Shown here: positions 1 to 7,394 of the stretch, one piece after another
Numbering within the stretch: position 1 is the stretch's first letter
How the letters are laid out: each line of letters starts with the position of its first letter
Source of the DNA: an uncultured Pelagibacteraceae bacterium
Lineage (GTDB): Bacteria; Pseudomonadota; Alphaproteobacteria; Pelagibacterales; Pelagibacteraceae
Length of the DNA stretch: 34,016 nt
Assembly (NCBI GenBank): GCA_902540545.1
Contig: CACBMY010000007.1
Location: 1-34,016 of the forward strand
Direction: 5' to 3'
The notes under the pieces: generated by a model
Told to the model about the DNA's origin: nothing
Database searches by the model: none
The model's input: the letters and a program-made list of their open reading frames with translations, nothing else
Program-made: the position numbers and the translations under genes

Positions 1-1
1 A

Positions 2-1585
2 GAAATTTTTGTTTCTAGCGAGTCTTTGTATGGTAAATTTTTACACAGAGATATTACAGTTGGTGAAGATGTTTTTAAAATTGGAACAGAAATAAATGAG
101 ACTATAATTAATAAACTCATTGAAGCTGATATAAAATCCTTAGAAATTTCTAGAACTAACTCAATAAATAAAGGTCCATACTTATTATTAAGTATTTTTA
201 ATGATAAAAATGAAAATAAAAATGATGCGATTACAGAAATTTACAAAGTTTTAAGACCAGGAGAGCCTCCAACTATAGAGATAGCTACCCAGATATTTAA
301 TAACTTATTTTTTAGCTCAGATAGATACGATCTATCAGATGTTGGAAGAGTTAAAATGAATTCTAGGTTAGAAATGTCGTGTTCTGATAAAATAACAATT
401 TTAAGAAACGATGACATAATGGCAATAATTCAGAAAATGCTAGACTTGAGAGATGGTAAAGATGAAGTTGATGATATAGATCATTTAGGAAATAGAAGAG
501 TAAGGTCAGTTGGTGAACTTGTTGAAAATCAAGCAAGAATAGGGGTCTACAGAATGGAGAGAGCTATAAAAGAGAAAATGACTACTTTAGATGTTGAGTC
601 AGCAATGCCTCAAGATTTAATTAATGCAAAACCCTTGACTATTTCTCTTAAAGATTTCTTTGCTACCTCACAACTGTCTCAGTTTATGGATCAAACTAAT
701 CCACTTTCTGAAATCACTCATAAAAGAAGAGTATCGGCTTTAGGACCAGGTGGTTTAACAAGAGAAAGAGCAGGATTTGAGGTCCGAGATGTTCATCCCA
801 CTCATTATGGAAGAATTTGTCCAATCGAAACTCCTGAGGGACCAAACATTGGTCTAATTAATAGTTTATCTACATATTCAAAAATAAATAAATATGGTTT
901 CATTGAAAGCCCATATAAAAAGGTAAAAGATGGTGTTGTGCAAGATAACATTGAATATTTATCAGCCATGGAAGAAACTAAATTTACTATTGCACAAGCT
1001 AATTCTCTTATTGACAAAAATGGTAAGTTTACTGAAGAATTAGTTTCTTGTAGACAAAATTTAAATTTCATTTTAGCTAAACCAGATAGTATAGATTATA
1101 TCGATGTTTCTCCGAAACAACTTGTATCAGTAGCTGCCTCTCTAATACCTTTTTTAGAAAACGATGATGCTAATAGAGCATTAATGGGTTCTAATATGAT
1201 GAGACAAGCAGTTCCATTGTTAAAACCAGAGGCCCCACTTGTAGGTACAGGTATAGAAAGTGATGTTGCTTTAGACTCAGGAGTAACAATAGTTGCGAGA
1301 AGAGATGGAGTTGTAGATAAAATTGATGGTAAAAGGATAGTCATCAAAGCTTCGAGTGAAAAGGATTACTCTAAATCAGGCGTTGATATTTATAATTTGC
1401 AAAAGTTTAAAAGATCAAATCAAAATACCTGCATAAATCAAAAACCTTTAGTAAGAGTTGGAGATAAAGTTAAATCTGGAGATATCATTGCTGATGGCCC
1501 ATCTACTAAAGTTGGTGAATTAGCTCTAGGAAAAAATGTAACCGTAGCTTTTATGCCTTGGCAAGGTTACAACTTTGAAGACTCA
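2..1585 (+). pseudogene. rpoB: RNA polymerase beta subunit, internal fragment (both ends missing)
   Basis: This is an internal part of the beta subunit of DNA-directed RNA polymerase, the subunit that forms one side of the catalytic cleft. The frame is open from base 2, so the gene enters from the left edge; the TTG at 26 used by the ORF track is not a real start. By recall of E. coli RpoB it covers roughly residues 320 to 815. Visible landmarks are [18 protein letters not shown], the rifampicin region SQLSQFMDQ...SEITHKRR, the block [45 protein letters not shown] and [11 protein letters not shown]. Homology stops just after FEDS at about 1585. From there the ORF track reading (to 2035) is antisense rplL/rplJ and not protein of this gene. 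It is on the opposite strand from rplJ, which is abnormal. It is marked as broken because the 3' half is absent here; the gene is probably intact in the real genome. Confidence 0.93.
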
Positions 1586-1600
1586 TCTATAATTTTATTT
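1580..1600. other. Inverted chimeric joint between rpoB and rplL
   Basis: On the left the + strand reads RpoB up to FEDS; on the right the - strand reads the beginning of RplL ([10 protein letters not shown]). The two genes meet facing each other, each cut inside its coding region, with the rest of rplL and the two ends of rpoB absent. A short shared stretch (about ctca to actca) lies at the switch point. Such inverted joints with a deletion and microhomology are typical of multiple-displacement amplification chimeras and of misassembly. The exact base cannot be fixed from sequence alone. Confidence 0.85.
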
Positions 1601-1611
1601 AAGTCAGCCAT
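1582..1611 (-). pseudogene. rplL: Ribosomal protein L7/L12, first ten codons only
   Basis: Downstream of rplJ on the - strand an ATG at 1611 opens the reading [10 protein letters not shown], which fits the usual start of L7/L12 (MADL...). It is 18 bases after the rplJ stop and preceded by an AGGGAC stretch that could act as ribosome binding site. Then the sequence turns into antisense rpoB. L7/L12 normally follows L10 and forms the stalk that recruits translation factors, so an intact copy must exist elsewhere in the organism. The identification rests on ten residues plus position, which together are fairly convincing. Confidence 0.75.
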
Positions 1612-1629
1612 ATTAAATCTTGTCCCTGG

Positions 1630-2139
1630 TTATTTTTTTGATTTTTCGAGCGCTAAAATAGCGATTTTTGACGCCGGCGCAAGTAAAATACTTGCTATTT
1701 TTTGTGCTGGAGACCTCAATATTCCTACTATTTTAGCCCTAGCTTCATCCAATGAAGGTAATGTAGCTACATTTTTGACGCCGGCAACATCTAAAATATC
1801 AGATCCCATGATTCCACCAAGAATCTTTAGATTTTCATTTTCTTTAGAAAAGTTTGTTAAAATCTTTGCTGATGTTATTGCATCTTCAGATAAGGCAATG
1901 GCAGTCGGACCTGAGAATAAATTTGATAGATCTTTACATCTAGTTTTTTCTAATGCTAATTTTGTAATTCTATTATTAGTGATTTTAAATTTTATACCAT
2001 GTTCTCTCATTTTAGCTCTTAGGTCATCAAGTTGATTCATTGTTAAACCTTGATAATGAGTAACTATGACGGCCTCAGACTTTTCAAACTGATTTGTCAT
2101 ATCAGATATATATTGTTTCTTTTGTTCTTTATTCATCAT
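1630..2139 (-). CDS. rplJ: 50S ribosomal protein L10
   Basis: L10 forms the base of the ribosomal stalk, binding 23S rRNA through its N-terminal domain and L7/L12 dimers through its C-terminal helix. The 169-residue product has the family pattern: [23 protein letters not shown] near the start, [12 protein letters not shown] at about 50-65, [10 protein letters not shown] at about 79-88, and a helical tail [24 protein letters not shown] that would carry the L7/L12 sites. Length is normal for the family. The track start gives MMNKEQ; either Met is possible, the second being the more usual. It starts two bases after the rplA stop and lies directly before the truncated rplL. It is the last intact gene on this side of the chimeric joint. 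Confidence 0.96.
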   Translation of the reverse strand: MMNKEQKKQYISDMTNQFEKSEAVIVTHYQGLTMNQLDDLRAKMREHGIKFKITNNRITKLALEKTRCKDLSNLFSGPTAIALSEDAITSAKILTNFSKENENLKILGGIMGSDILDVAGVKNVATLPSLDEARAKIVGILRSPAQKIASILLAPASKIAILALEKSKK

Positions 2140-2141
2140 AA

Positions 2142-2831
2142 CTAAATACTTCTACCTAATTTAATTTTGTAAGAAACACCCATTGTTGAAGTAATAAATA
2201 CTTGTTTAATTAAATCTCCTTTAATTGTATTATTTGATTTTTCTTTTTCCAAAGCATCTATTACTGCATTATAATTCATTATTAATTTATCGTCTGAGAA
2301 GGATTTATTTCCTATACTTACACCTATATTTCCATCTTTGTCATTTCTTATTTCAACTTGACCAGACTTTGCATCTACAACTGCTTTTTTAATATCATTA
2401 GTCACTGATCCTAATTTAGGATTTGGCATTAGTCCTTTTGGACCAAGAACTTTTCCTAATTTTGAAAGTTTAATCATCATACCAGGAGTACATATTAATT
2501 TTTCAAAATTTATATTCCCTGACTTTATTTCCTCTATAAGTTCATCACCACCAACAACCTCAGCTCCTGCATCTTTTGCTTCTTGTGATTTATTCTCTTC
2601 ACAAACTACACCCACTTTTACTTTTTTCGAACTTCCTCCAGGTAAATTAATAACTGTTCTAATGTTGATCTCGTTTTTCTTTTGCTTATTATTGATTTGC
2701 AAACTTATATCTAAAGATTCATCAAATTTTGTTGTACAATTCTGTTTTAAAATAGGAATTAATTTATCCACTGCTTCAGATTGCAAATCTCTAGTTTTTT
2801 CTGGTAATTTTTTGTACCTTTTTGATGCCAT
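2142..2831 (-). CDS. rplA: 50S ribosomal protein L1
   Basis: L1 forms the mobile L1 stalk at the ribosomal E site and, in many bacteria, represses its own operon by binding the mRNA. The 229-residue product is of normal length and starts [12 protein letters not shown]. Recognisable parts are the INLPGGSSKKVKVGVV block at about 61-75, the second domain with CTPGMMIKLSKLGKVLGPKGLMPNPKLGSVT at about 113-143, and the closing ITSTMGVSYKIKL. It shares one base with the rplK stop (TAATG), so the two are probably translationally coupled, and is followed within two bases by rplJ. No L1-binding leader could be assigned by eye. Confidence 0.97.
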   Translation of the reverse strand: MASKRYKKLPEKTRDLQSEAVDKLIPILKQNCTTKFDESLDISLQINNKQKKNEINIRTVINLPGGSSKKVKVGVVCEENKSQEAKDAGAEVVGGDELIEEIKSGNINFEKLICTPGMMIKLSKLGKVLGPKGLMPNPKLGSVTNDIKKAVVDAKSGQVEIRNDKDGNIGVSIGNKSFSDDKLIMNYNAVIDALEKEKSNNTIKGDLIKQVFITSTMGVSYKIKLGRSI

Positions 2832-3259
2832 TATTCTACAACCTCAATTCCCATAGATCTTGCAGATCCTGCAATAATTTTTGCAGCTTCATCAACATCA
2901 TGAGCATTTAAATCAGCCATTTTTTTTTCCGCAATATCCTTCAATTGTTTTTTTGAAATCTTTGCAACAATATTTCTACCAGGTTCTTTTGATCCACTTT
3001 TAAGCTTTACAGCTTCTTTAATAAAATGAGAAGCTGGTGGTGATTTAATTATAAAATCAAATTTTTTGTCTTTATATACTGTTATAATTACTGGTACAGG
3101 TTTACCTGCAAATGATTTTGTTTTTTCATTAAAAGCTTTACAGAACTCCATTATATTTATTCCTCTTTGACCTAGTGCAGGACCAACAGGTGGAGCTGGA
3201 TTTGCTTGGCCACCATTAATTTGTAATTTTATATATCCACTTATCTCTTTTTTTGCCAT
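2831..3259 (-). CDS. rplK: 50S ribosomal protein L11
   Basis: L11 sits at the GTPase-associated centre of the large subunit, contacting 23S rRNA and translation factors, and is needed for the stringent response signal from RelA. The 142-residue sequence has the standard N-terminal proline-rich helix region [29 protein letters not shown] at about 15-44 and the rRNA-binding C-terminal domain with [12 protein letters not shown] and a closing SARSMGIEV. Length and start are typical. It overlaps the nusG stop and the rplA start by one base each, so the secE-nusG-rplK-rplA-rplJ chain reads as one operon. Confidence 0.97.
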   Translation of the reverse strand: MAKKEISGYIKLQINGGQANPAPPVGPALGQRGINIMEFCKAFNEKTKSFAGKPVPVIITVYKDKKFDFIIKSPPASHFIKEAVKLKSGSKEPGRNIVAKISKKQLKDIAEKKMADLNAHDVDEAAKIIAGSARSMGIEVVE

Positions 3260-3789
3260 TAGCTTGCCTTTTCTACCTGACTATATTCCAAATCAACTGG
3301 TGTTGGCCTTCCAAAAATAGATACTGAAACTTTTAATCTCAATTTTTCCTCATCAATATCCTCGACCAAGCCACTAAATGATGCGAACGGTCCATCTATA
3401 ACTTGTACCTTTTCGCCTACATTATACTCTACACCTGATTTAGGTTGTACTACACCATCCTTAATTTGACCAAGTATTTTTTCAATTTCTTTCTCAGATA
3501 CAGGTATAGGTGTCCCTTTAGAGCCTAAAAAACCACTGACTTTTTTCAAGTTTTTTATCATGTGATAAATATTATTGTCCATCTCAGTTTTTAATAAAAC
3601 ATATCCCGGAAAATATTTTTTTTTCCTTTGAACTCTTTTTCCTCTTTTTACCTCAGTAATGTCATGTGTAGGAACGATAACCTCTTCAATCTTATCAGCA
3701 ATATTTGCTTTATTAGCTTCCTCTTTTATTTCTTGAGCAACTTTATTTTCAAAACTTGAGTGTGATTGAACTATATACCAATTTTTCAT
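3259..3789 (-). CDS. nusG: Transcription termination/antitermination factor NusG
   Basis: NusG binds the RNA polymerase clamp through its N-terminal NGN domain and bridges to Rho or ribosomal protein S10 through its C-terminal KOW domain. The track ORF begins 45 codons too early, in the secE coding region read in another frame; the family start [21 protein letters not shown] lies at 3789, giving 176 residues, the usual size. The NGN domain covers about 1-110 ([19 protein letters not shown]) and the KOW domain about 122-176 ([22 protein letters not shown]). It overlaps the secE stop by one base (TAATG), the normal secE-nusG arrangement. Confidence 0.96.
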   Translation of the reverse strand: MKNWYIVQSHSSFENKVAQEIKEEANKANIADKIEEVIVPTHDITEVKRGKRVQRKKKYFPGYVLLKTEMDNNIYHMIKNLKKVSGFLGSKGTPIPVSEKEIEKILGQIKDGVVQPKSGVEYNVGEKVQVIDGPFASFSGLVEDIDEEKLRLKVSVSIFGRPTPVDLEYSQVEKAS

Positions 3790-3980
3790 TAAAAATTTAC
3801 CTTTAAAACTAACTCTAAAAAAAATTGAAGAACTTGATCTAACAAAAGAAAGAATAAAGCTGCCACAATAGCCATAGCAACAACCATTAATGATCCTTGT
3901 ATAACCTCTTTTCCAGTTGGCCAAGTAACCTTAAAAGCTTCTTGCTTTACATCCTGAATAAATTTTAAAGGGTTTTTCAT
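3789..3980 (-). CDS. secE: Protein translocase subunit SecE
   Basis: SecE clamps the SecY channel in the inner membrane. The 63-residue single-span form is normal for alphaproteobacteria. The sequence shows an amphipathic N-terminal helix with FIQDVKQEAFKVTWPTGKEV, including the conserved (K)VTWPT(K/G)(K)E motif at about 17-26, and one hydrophobic membrane segment at about 30-60 (LMVVAMAIVAALFFLLL). It is followed with a one-base overlap by nusG and preceded, 11 bases upstream, by tRNA-Trp, the common bacterial arrangement. Confidence 0.95.
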   Translation of the reverse strand: MKNPLKFIQDVKQEAFKVTWPTGKEVIQGSLMVVAMAIVAALFFLLLDQVLQFFLELVLKVNF

Positions 3981-3990
3981 AATTTTGTTT

Positions 3991-4066
3991 TGGCAGGAGC
4001 GGAGGGAATCGAACCCCCAACCTCCGGTTTTGGAGACCGGCGCTCTACCAATTGAGCTACACTCCT
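3991..4066 (-). tRNA. tRNA-Trp (anticodon CCA)
   Basis: On the - strand the 76-base sequence begins AGGAGTGTAGCTCAATTGG and ends CTCCGCTCCTGCCA. The acceptor, D, anticodon and T arms pair well; the anticodon stem CCGGT/ACCGG encloses loop CTCCAAA, giving anticodon CCA for tryptophan. The 3' CCA is encoded. It lies between tuf (7-base gap) and secE, its usual place in proteobacteria. The + strand translation of this tRNA gives the false ORF at 3985. Confidence 0.97.
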
Positions 4067-4073
4067 ATGGAGT

Positions 4074-5264
4074 TTACTCTATAATTTTAGTTACTACTCC
4101 AGCTCCTACTGTTCTTCCACCTTCTCGAATAGCAAAATTTAACTTCTCTGCCATTGCAATTGGTGTAATTAATTTAACCGTGAATTTAGCATCATCTCCT
4201 GGCATCACCATTTCTGTTCCAGCTGGTAACTCAACTTCGCCTGTAACATCAGTTGTTCTGAAATAAAACTGAGGTCTGTATTTTGTAAAAAATGGAGTAT
4301 GTCTTCCACCTTCTTCTTTTTTTAATACATAAGCTTGAGCTTCAAATTTAGTATGTGGAGTTATTGAGCCAGGTTTACATAATACTTGACCTCTCTCAAC
4401 GTCTGTTCTTTCAACACCTCTTAAAAGTGCTCCAATATTATCTCCAGCTTCACCTGAGTCTAATAGTTTTCTAAACATCTCTACTCCAGTACATACTGTT
4501 TTCTTGGTTTCTCTTATTCCAACGATTTCAATTTCATCTCCTGTTTTAATAATTCCAGATTCTACTCTACCAGTAACAACGGTACCTCTTCCTGAAATTG
4601 AAAAAACGTCTTCAACAGGCATTAGGAAATCTTTATCTTTTGGTCTGTCTGGTTGTGGTATAAATTCATCAACAGATTTCATAAGTTCCATTATTGAATT
4701 CTTTCCAATTTCATCATCTCTACCTTCAACTGCAGCAAGAGCTGAACCTTTTATAATTGGAGTTTTGTCTCCAGGAAATTTATAAGACGTTAGTAAATCT
4801 TTAATTTCTTCTTCTACAAGTTCGATCATTTCTTTATCATCAACTTGGTCAACTTTATTTAGATAAACAACTATGGCTGGTACTCCAACTTGTCTTGCTA
4901 AAAGTATATGCTCTCTGGTTTGTGGCATTGGACCATCTGCAGCATTAACAACTAAAATTGCACCATCCATTTGTGCAGCACCTGTGATCATATTTTTCAC
5001 GTAATCTGCGTGACCTGGACAATCTACGTGCGCATAGTGTCTTTTTTCTGTTTCATATTCTACGTGAGCAGTTGATATTGTAATTCCTCTCTCTTTTTCT
5101 TCAGGAGCTTTATCAATTTGATCATAAGCAGTAAATTGCGCACCGCCAGACTCTGCTAAAACTTTTGTAATCGCAGCAGTTAATGTTGTTTTTCCATGAT
5201 CGACATGACCAATAGTACCAATATTACAGTGCGGTTTATTTCTTACGAACTTTTCTTTTGACAT
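4074..5264 (-). CDS. tuf: Translation elongation factor EF-Tu
   Basis: EF-Tu delivers aminoacyl-tRNA to the ribosome and hydrolyses GTP on codon match. The 396-residue product is full length. The G domain shows GHVDHGKT at 19-26, the switch I motif RGITI near 59-63, DCPGHADY near 81-88 and NKVD near 136. Domains 2 and 3 follow, with [11 protein letters not shown] and the C-terminal [15 protein letters not shown] stretch 11 bases before the ATG is a reasonable ribosome binding site. It lies downstream of tRNA-Tyr and tRNA-Gly and upstream of tRNA-Trp, secE and nusG, matching the tufB-type locus. Whether a second tuf copy exists elsewhere cannot be seen. Confidence 0.98.
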   Translation of the reverse strand: MSKEKFVRNKPHCNIGTIGHVDHGKTTLTAAITKVLAESGGAQFTAYDQIDKAPEEKERGITISTAHVEYETEKRHYAHVDCPGHADYVKNMITGAAQMDGAILVVNAADGPMPQTREHILLARQVGVPAIVVYLNKVDQVDDKEMIELVEEEIKDLLTSYKFPGDKTPIIKGSALAAVEGRDDEIGKNSIMELMKSVDEFIPQPDRPKDKDFLMPVEDVFSISGRGTVVTGRVESGIIKTGDEIEIVGIRETKKTVCTGVEMFRKLLDSGEAGDNIGALLRGVERTDVERGQVLCKPGSITPHTKFEAQAYVLKKEEGGRHTPFFTKYRPQFYFRTTDVTGEVELPAGTEMVMPGDDAKFTVKLITPIAMAEKLNFAIREGGRTVGAGVVTKIIE

Positions 5265-5298
5265 TACTTGTTTACCTCTTTTTTTTTAATTTTTTTTT

Positions 5299-5372
5299 TG
5301 GAGCGGGTAAAGGGAATCGAACCCTTACATCCAGCTTGGAAGGCTAGCGTTCTACCATTGAACTACACCCGC
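5299..5372 (-). tRNA. tRNA-Gly (anticodon TCC)
   Basis: On the - strand a 74-base cloverleaf begins GCGGGTGTAGTTCAATGG and ends TTTACCCGCTCCA with an encoded CCA. The anticodon loop CTTCCAA gives TCC, reading GGA and probably all or most Gly codons with U at the wobble position. It lies 34 bases before the tuf start and downstream of tRNA-Tyr, as in the E. coli tufB operon. Confidence 0.97.
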
Positions 5373-5380
5373 AACACCCA

Positions 5381-5409
5381 AGTATACCCCATGTTATAAA
5401 AAAAATTAT
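5381..5409 (-). promoter_or_regulatory. Possible promoter for tRNA-Gly and tuf
   Basis: On the - strand TATACT (5386-5381) lies eight bases before the tRNA-Gly 5' end and matches a sigma-70 -10 box well. Seventeen bases further upstream is ATAATT, a poor -35 match. Transcription from here would begin at or just before the tRNA. Read-through from tRNA-Tyr is an alternative, so this may be a secondary promoter or chance. Confidence 0.3.
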
Positions 5410-5413
5410 TGAA

Positions 5414-5499
<86 letters not shown>

Positions 5500-5505
5500 C
5501 TGATA

Positions 5506-5533
5506 AAATCTAGGCGGAAGCACCCCATGTTCA
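5506..5533 (-). promoter_or_regulatory. Candidate promoter of the tRNA-Tyr/tRNA-Gly/tuf unit
   Basis: On the - strand TTGAAC (5533-5528), a 16-base spacer and TAGATT (5511-5506) form a reasonable sigma-70 type promoter, with TTATCA between the -10 box and the tRNA-Tyr 5' end, so the transcript would start almost at the tRNA. The -35 box overlaps the imperfect palindrome at 5526-5553. No experimental support; the call rests on spacing and position. Confidence 0.35.
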
Positions 5534-5553
5534 ATAAAGCTTTAAACAACATG
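5526..5553. repeat. Imperfect 28-base palindrome upstream of tRNA-Tyr
   Basis: The sequence reads CATGTT-CAA-TAAAGCTTTA-AAC-AACATG: outer arms of six bases and a ten-base perfect central palindrome, separated by two three-base mismatched blocks (22 of 28 positions symmetric). It lies in the largest intergenic gap of the window, between divergent tRNA-Tyr and rlmB, and overlaps the proposed -35 box of tRNA-Tyr. It could be a protein-binding operator or a hairpin; no T-run follows on either strand, so it does not look like an intrinsic terminator. Confidence 0.5.
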
Positions 5554-5637
5554 CGTTTTATATATTTTTATTGTACAAATGCAATACGAGAAATATAGGA
5601 AATTAGCTTAAAAAATAGAGTAAATTCAACAAATATA

Positions 5638-6381
5638 ATGGACAAATCATCTTTTTTTATAGTTGGAAAACATGCAGTTATTGAGGCATTAAAAAATCCT
5701 AAAAGAAAAGTTTTAAAAATTTTTCTTACAGAGGAAAGTAAAAAAAATATACATAGAGTTAGTTCAAGAAAAAATCTCCTAAAAGATTTAAAGATTTATT
5801 ATAAAACAAGAAAAGAGCTGGATAAGTATTGTTCAAAAGATGGGATTACTCATCAAGGATATGTTGCTGAAATTGAACATTTTGAAAAAAGTAACCTGAA
5901 AGAATTTATCAAATCAAAAGATAATTTGACTATAGCATGCTTGGATGAAGTTACAGATCCAAGAAATATAGGATCCTTAATTAGAAGTGCTACTTCATTT
6001 GAAATTGATGGAATTATTATTAAAGAAAGACATTTTCCCTCAGAAAGTAAACTGATGTATAAATCTGCAAGTGGATGCATGGAGCATATAAACATATTTC
6101 AGGTCTCTAATATTAATACTACTCTCAAATTTTTAAGAGAAAAAAATTTTTGGATTTATGGTTTTGAGGCAAAAAGTAATAAAAAATTTAACGAAGTTAA
6201 ATGGGATGGAAATAATATTTTGCTTTTTGGTTCAGAAGGTTTTGGTATGAGAGAACATACAAAAAAGTATACTGATTTTTTAGTAAAAATAGATATTCAT
6301 AAAAATGTTGAAAGTCTTAATATATCTAATAGCGCTGCAATAGTTTTTCATCATATAAATCAATATAAAAATAAAACTTGA
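5638..6381 (+). CDS. rlmB: 23S rRNA (guanosine-2'-O)-methyltransferase, RlmB/TrmH type
   Basis: This SPOUT-family enzyme transfers a methyl group from S-adenosylmethionine to a ribose 2'-OH, most likely G2251 of 23S rRNA. The 247-residue protein has an N-terminal substrate-binding domain (VGKHAVIEALKNPKRKVLKIFL, about 9-30) and the C-terminal knotted domain with the three family motifs: DEVTDPRNIGSLIRSA at about 103-118, LLFGSEGFGM at about 194-203, and SLNISNSAAIVFH near 225-240. This is full length for the family. It is transcribed divergently from tRNA-Tyr, and tRNA-Thr follows 33 bases downstream on the same strand. The exact target nucleotide is inferred from the family. Confidence 0.9.
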   Translation: MDKSSFFIVGKHAVIEALKNPKRKVLKIFLTEESKKNIHRVSSRKNLLKDLKIYYKTRKELDKYCSKDGITHQGYVAEIEHFEKSNLKEFIKSKDNLTIACLDEVTDPRNIGSLIRSATSFEIDGIIIKERHFPSESKLMYKSASGCMEHINIFQVSNINTTLKFLREKNFWIYGFEAKSNKKFNEVKWDGNNILLFGSEGFGMREHTKKYTDFLVKIDIHKNVESLNISNSAAIVFHHINQYKNKT

Positions 6382-6414
6382 TAATCTTAAAAATAATAAT
6401 ACAAAACATTTCAT

Positions 6415-6490
6415 GCCCTTGTAGCTCAGCTGGTAGAGCAATTGATTTGTAATCAATAGGTCCGCGGTTCGAGTCCGTGCGGGGGCACCA
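6415..6490 (+). tRNA. tRNA-Thr (anticodon TGT)
   Basis: The 76-base sequence begins GCCCTTGTAGCTCAGCTGG and ends CGGGGGCACCA with an encoded CCA. The anticodon stem TTGAT/ATCAA encloses TTTGTAA, giving anticodon TGT (reads ACA and probably other Thr codons). The acceptor stem contains two G-T pairs. The final A is directly next to the stop codon of the convergent nadK gene, with no spacer. Confidence 0.97.
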
Positions 6491-7261
6491 TTACTTAGTT
6501 TCGTTTCTTAATTGCTCAATTTTAATTTTTTTTTGCAGACTTCTATTTTTATCGAATAATAAGTTAAACTTAATTTTTTTATTTGTTTTTACATATATTG
6601 TTTTTGCATTTCTAACTTCAATGTTGTCAGCGACAGCGCTTATTGGTCTTTTTAATGGATTTAAATTTTTGATTATGATTTTAGATTTGTCACTAACAAT
6701 CTTTCCTTTCCATCTTCTTGGTCTGAAGGCACTTATTGGACTTATTGAAAGTTGATTAGAGTCAATACTTAGTATAGGACCATGAACAGAAAGATTATAG
6801 GCTGTACTTCCAGCAGGTGTGGACACTAAAACTCCATCAGAAATTAGATGTTTTATAATTTGTTTTTTTCCATTTGAAATAGTTAATGAAGCAGTTTGTC
6901 TACTTTGCCTCAAAACAGAAATTTCATTTATTGCTATAGATTTTTTAATTAAATTAGTATTAGTTTTTACATTCATCTGTAAGGGAGAAATCGATACCAA
7001 TCTTGCTTTAATTAAATTTTTATAAATTGTTTTTTCGGAAAATTTATTCATAAGGAAACCATAGTTTCCTGAATTTATTCCATAAAATGGTTTTTTGTAT
7101 TTATTATATTTTTTTAATGTTTCGAGCATAAAACCATCGCCACCAATTACTATAATTAAATTTGATTTTGACAATGAATGATCTTTAATTCTTTTTAAGA
7201 CAGAATTTTTTATTTTTAATGATCTAAAATTTTTATCAGCAACTATAAATGGGTTTACCAT
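6491..7261 (-). CDS. nadK: NAD kinase
   Basis: NadK phosphorylates NAD to NADP in the cytoplasm. The 256-residue product carries the signature GGDG at about 40-43, the NE(I/S)SVLR block near 115-122 and the SDGVLVSTPAGSTAYNLSVHGPIL motif near 145-170, all needed for NAD and ATP binding. The track start (MGVPVRVWPRAPL) is translation of tRNA-Leu and must be wrong; the next ATG, MVNPFIVADKNF at 7261, fits the family's short N-terminus. This ATG lies three bases after the encoded CCA of tRNA-Leu, and GAGGG of the tRNA acceptor stem is at Shine-Dalgarno distance. The stop abuts tRNA-Thr. Together with nadE in this window it covers two late steps of NAD(P) synthesis. Confidence 0.92.
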   Translation of the reverse strand: MVNPFIVADKNFRSLKIKNSVLKRIKDHSLSKSNLIIVIGGDGFMLETLKKYNKYKKPFYGINSGNYGFLMNKFSEKTIYKNLIKARLVSISPLQMNVKTNTNLIKKSIAINEISVLRQSRQTASLTISNGKKQIIKHLISDGVLVSTPAGSTAYNLSVHGPILSIDSNQLSISPISAFRPRRWKGKIVSDKSKIIIKNLNPLKRPISAVADNIEVRNAKTIYVKTNKKIKFNLLFDKNRSLQKKIKIEQLRNETK

Positions 7262-7264
7262 TAG

Positions 7265-7350
7265 TGGTGCCCTCGGCCAGACTCGAACTGGCACTCCCAA
7301 AAGGGCAAGGATTTTAAGTCCTTTGTGTCTACCAATTTCACCACGAGGGC
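7265..7350 (-). tRNA. tRNA-Leu (anticodon TAA)
   Basis: On the - strand the 86-base sequence begins GCCCTCGTGGTGAAATTGG and ends CTGGCCGAGGGCACCA. The anticodon stem AGGAC/ATCC region encloses CTTAAAA with anticodon TAA, reading UUA and UUG. A long variable arm (TTGCCCTTTTGGGAG) marks it as class II, as expected for leucine. The CCA is encoded and is followed after three bases by the nadK start codon. Confidence 0.96.
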
Positions 7351-7394
7351 AGTTATAAAGTTCATCGTTATATATATTAATATTTATATCTCAA

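Noticed and set aside
1586-2035. Continuation of the rpoB ORF after the joint
   Set aside because: It is antisense to rplL and rplJ, which have clear coding identity on the other strand; the tail has no RpoB homology.
2662-2856. + strand 64-aa ORF and similar small ORFs opposite or inside real genes
   Set aside because: They are shadows of genes with clear identity and show no recognisable protein features or ribosome sites.
3790-3924. N-terminal extension of nusG in the ORF track
   Set aside because: It overlaps secE in another frame and lacks NusG homology; [10 protein letters not shown] at 3789 is the family start.
3985-4266. 93-aa + strand ORF starting MFWQERRESNPQPPVLETGALPIELHSYG
   Set aside because: The first part is translation of the complement of tRNA-Trp and the rest is antisense tuf; a well-known false ORF type.
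7262-7300. N-terminal extension MGVPVRVWPRAPL of nadK
   Set aside because: It is the translation of the 3' half of tRNA-Leu, not protein.
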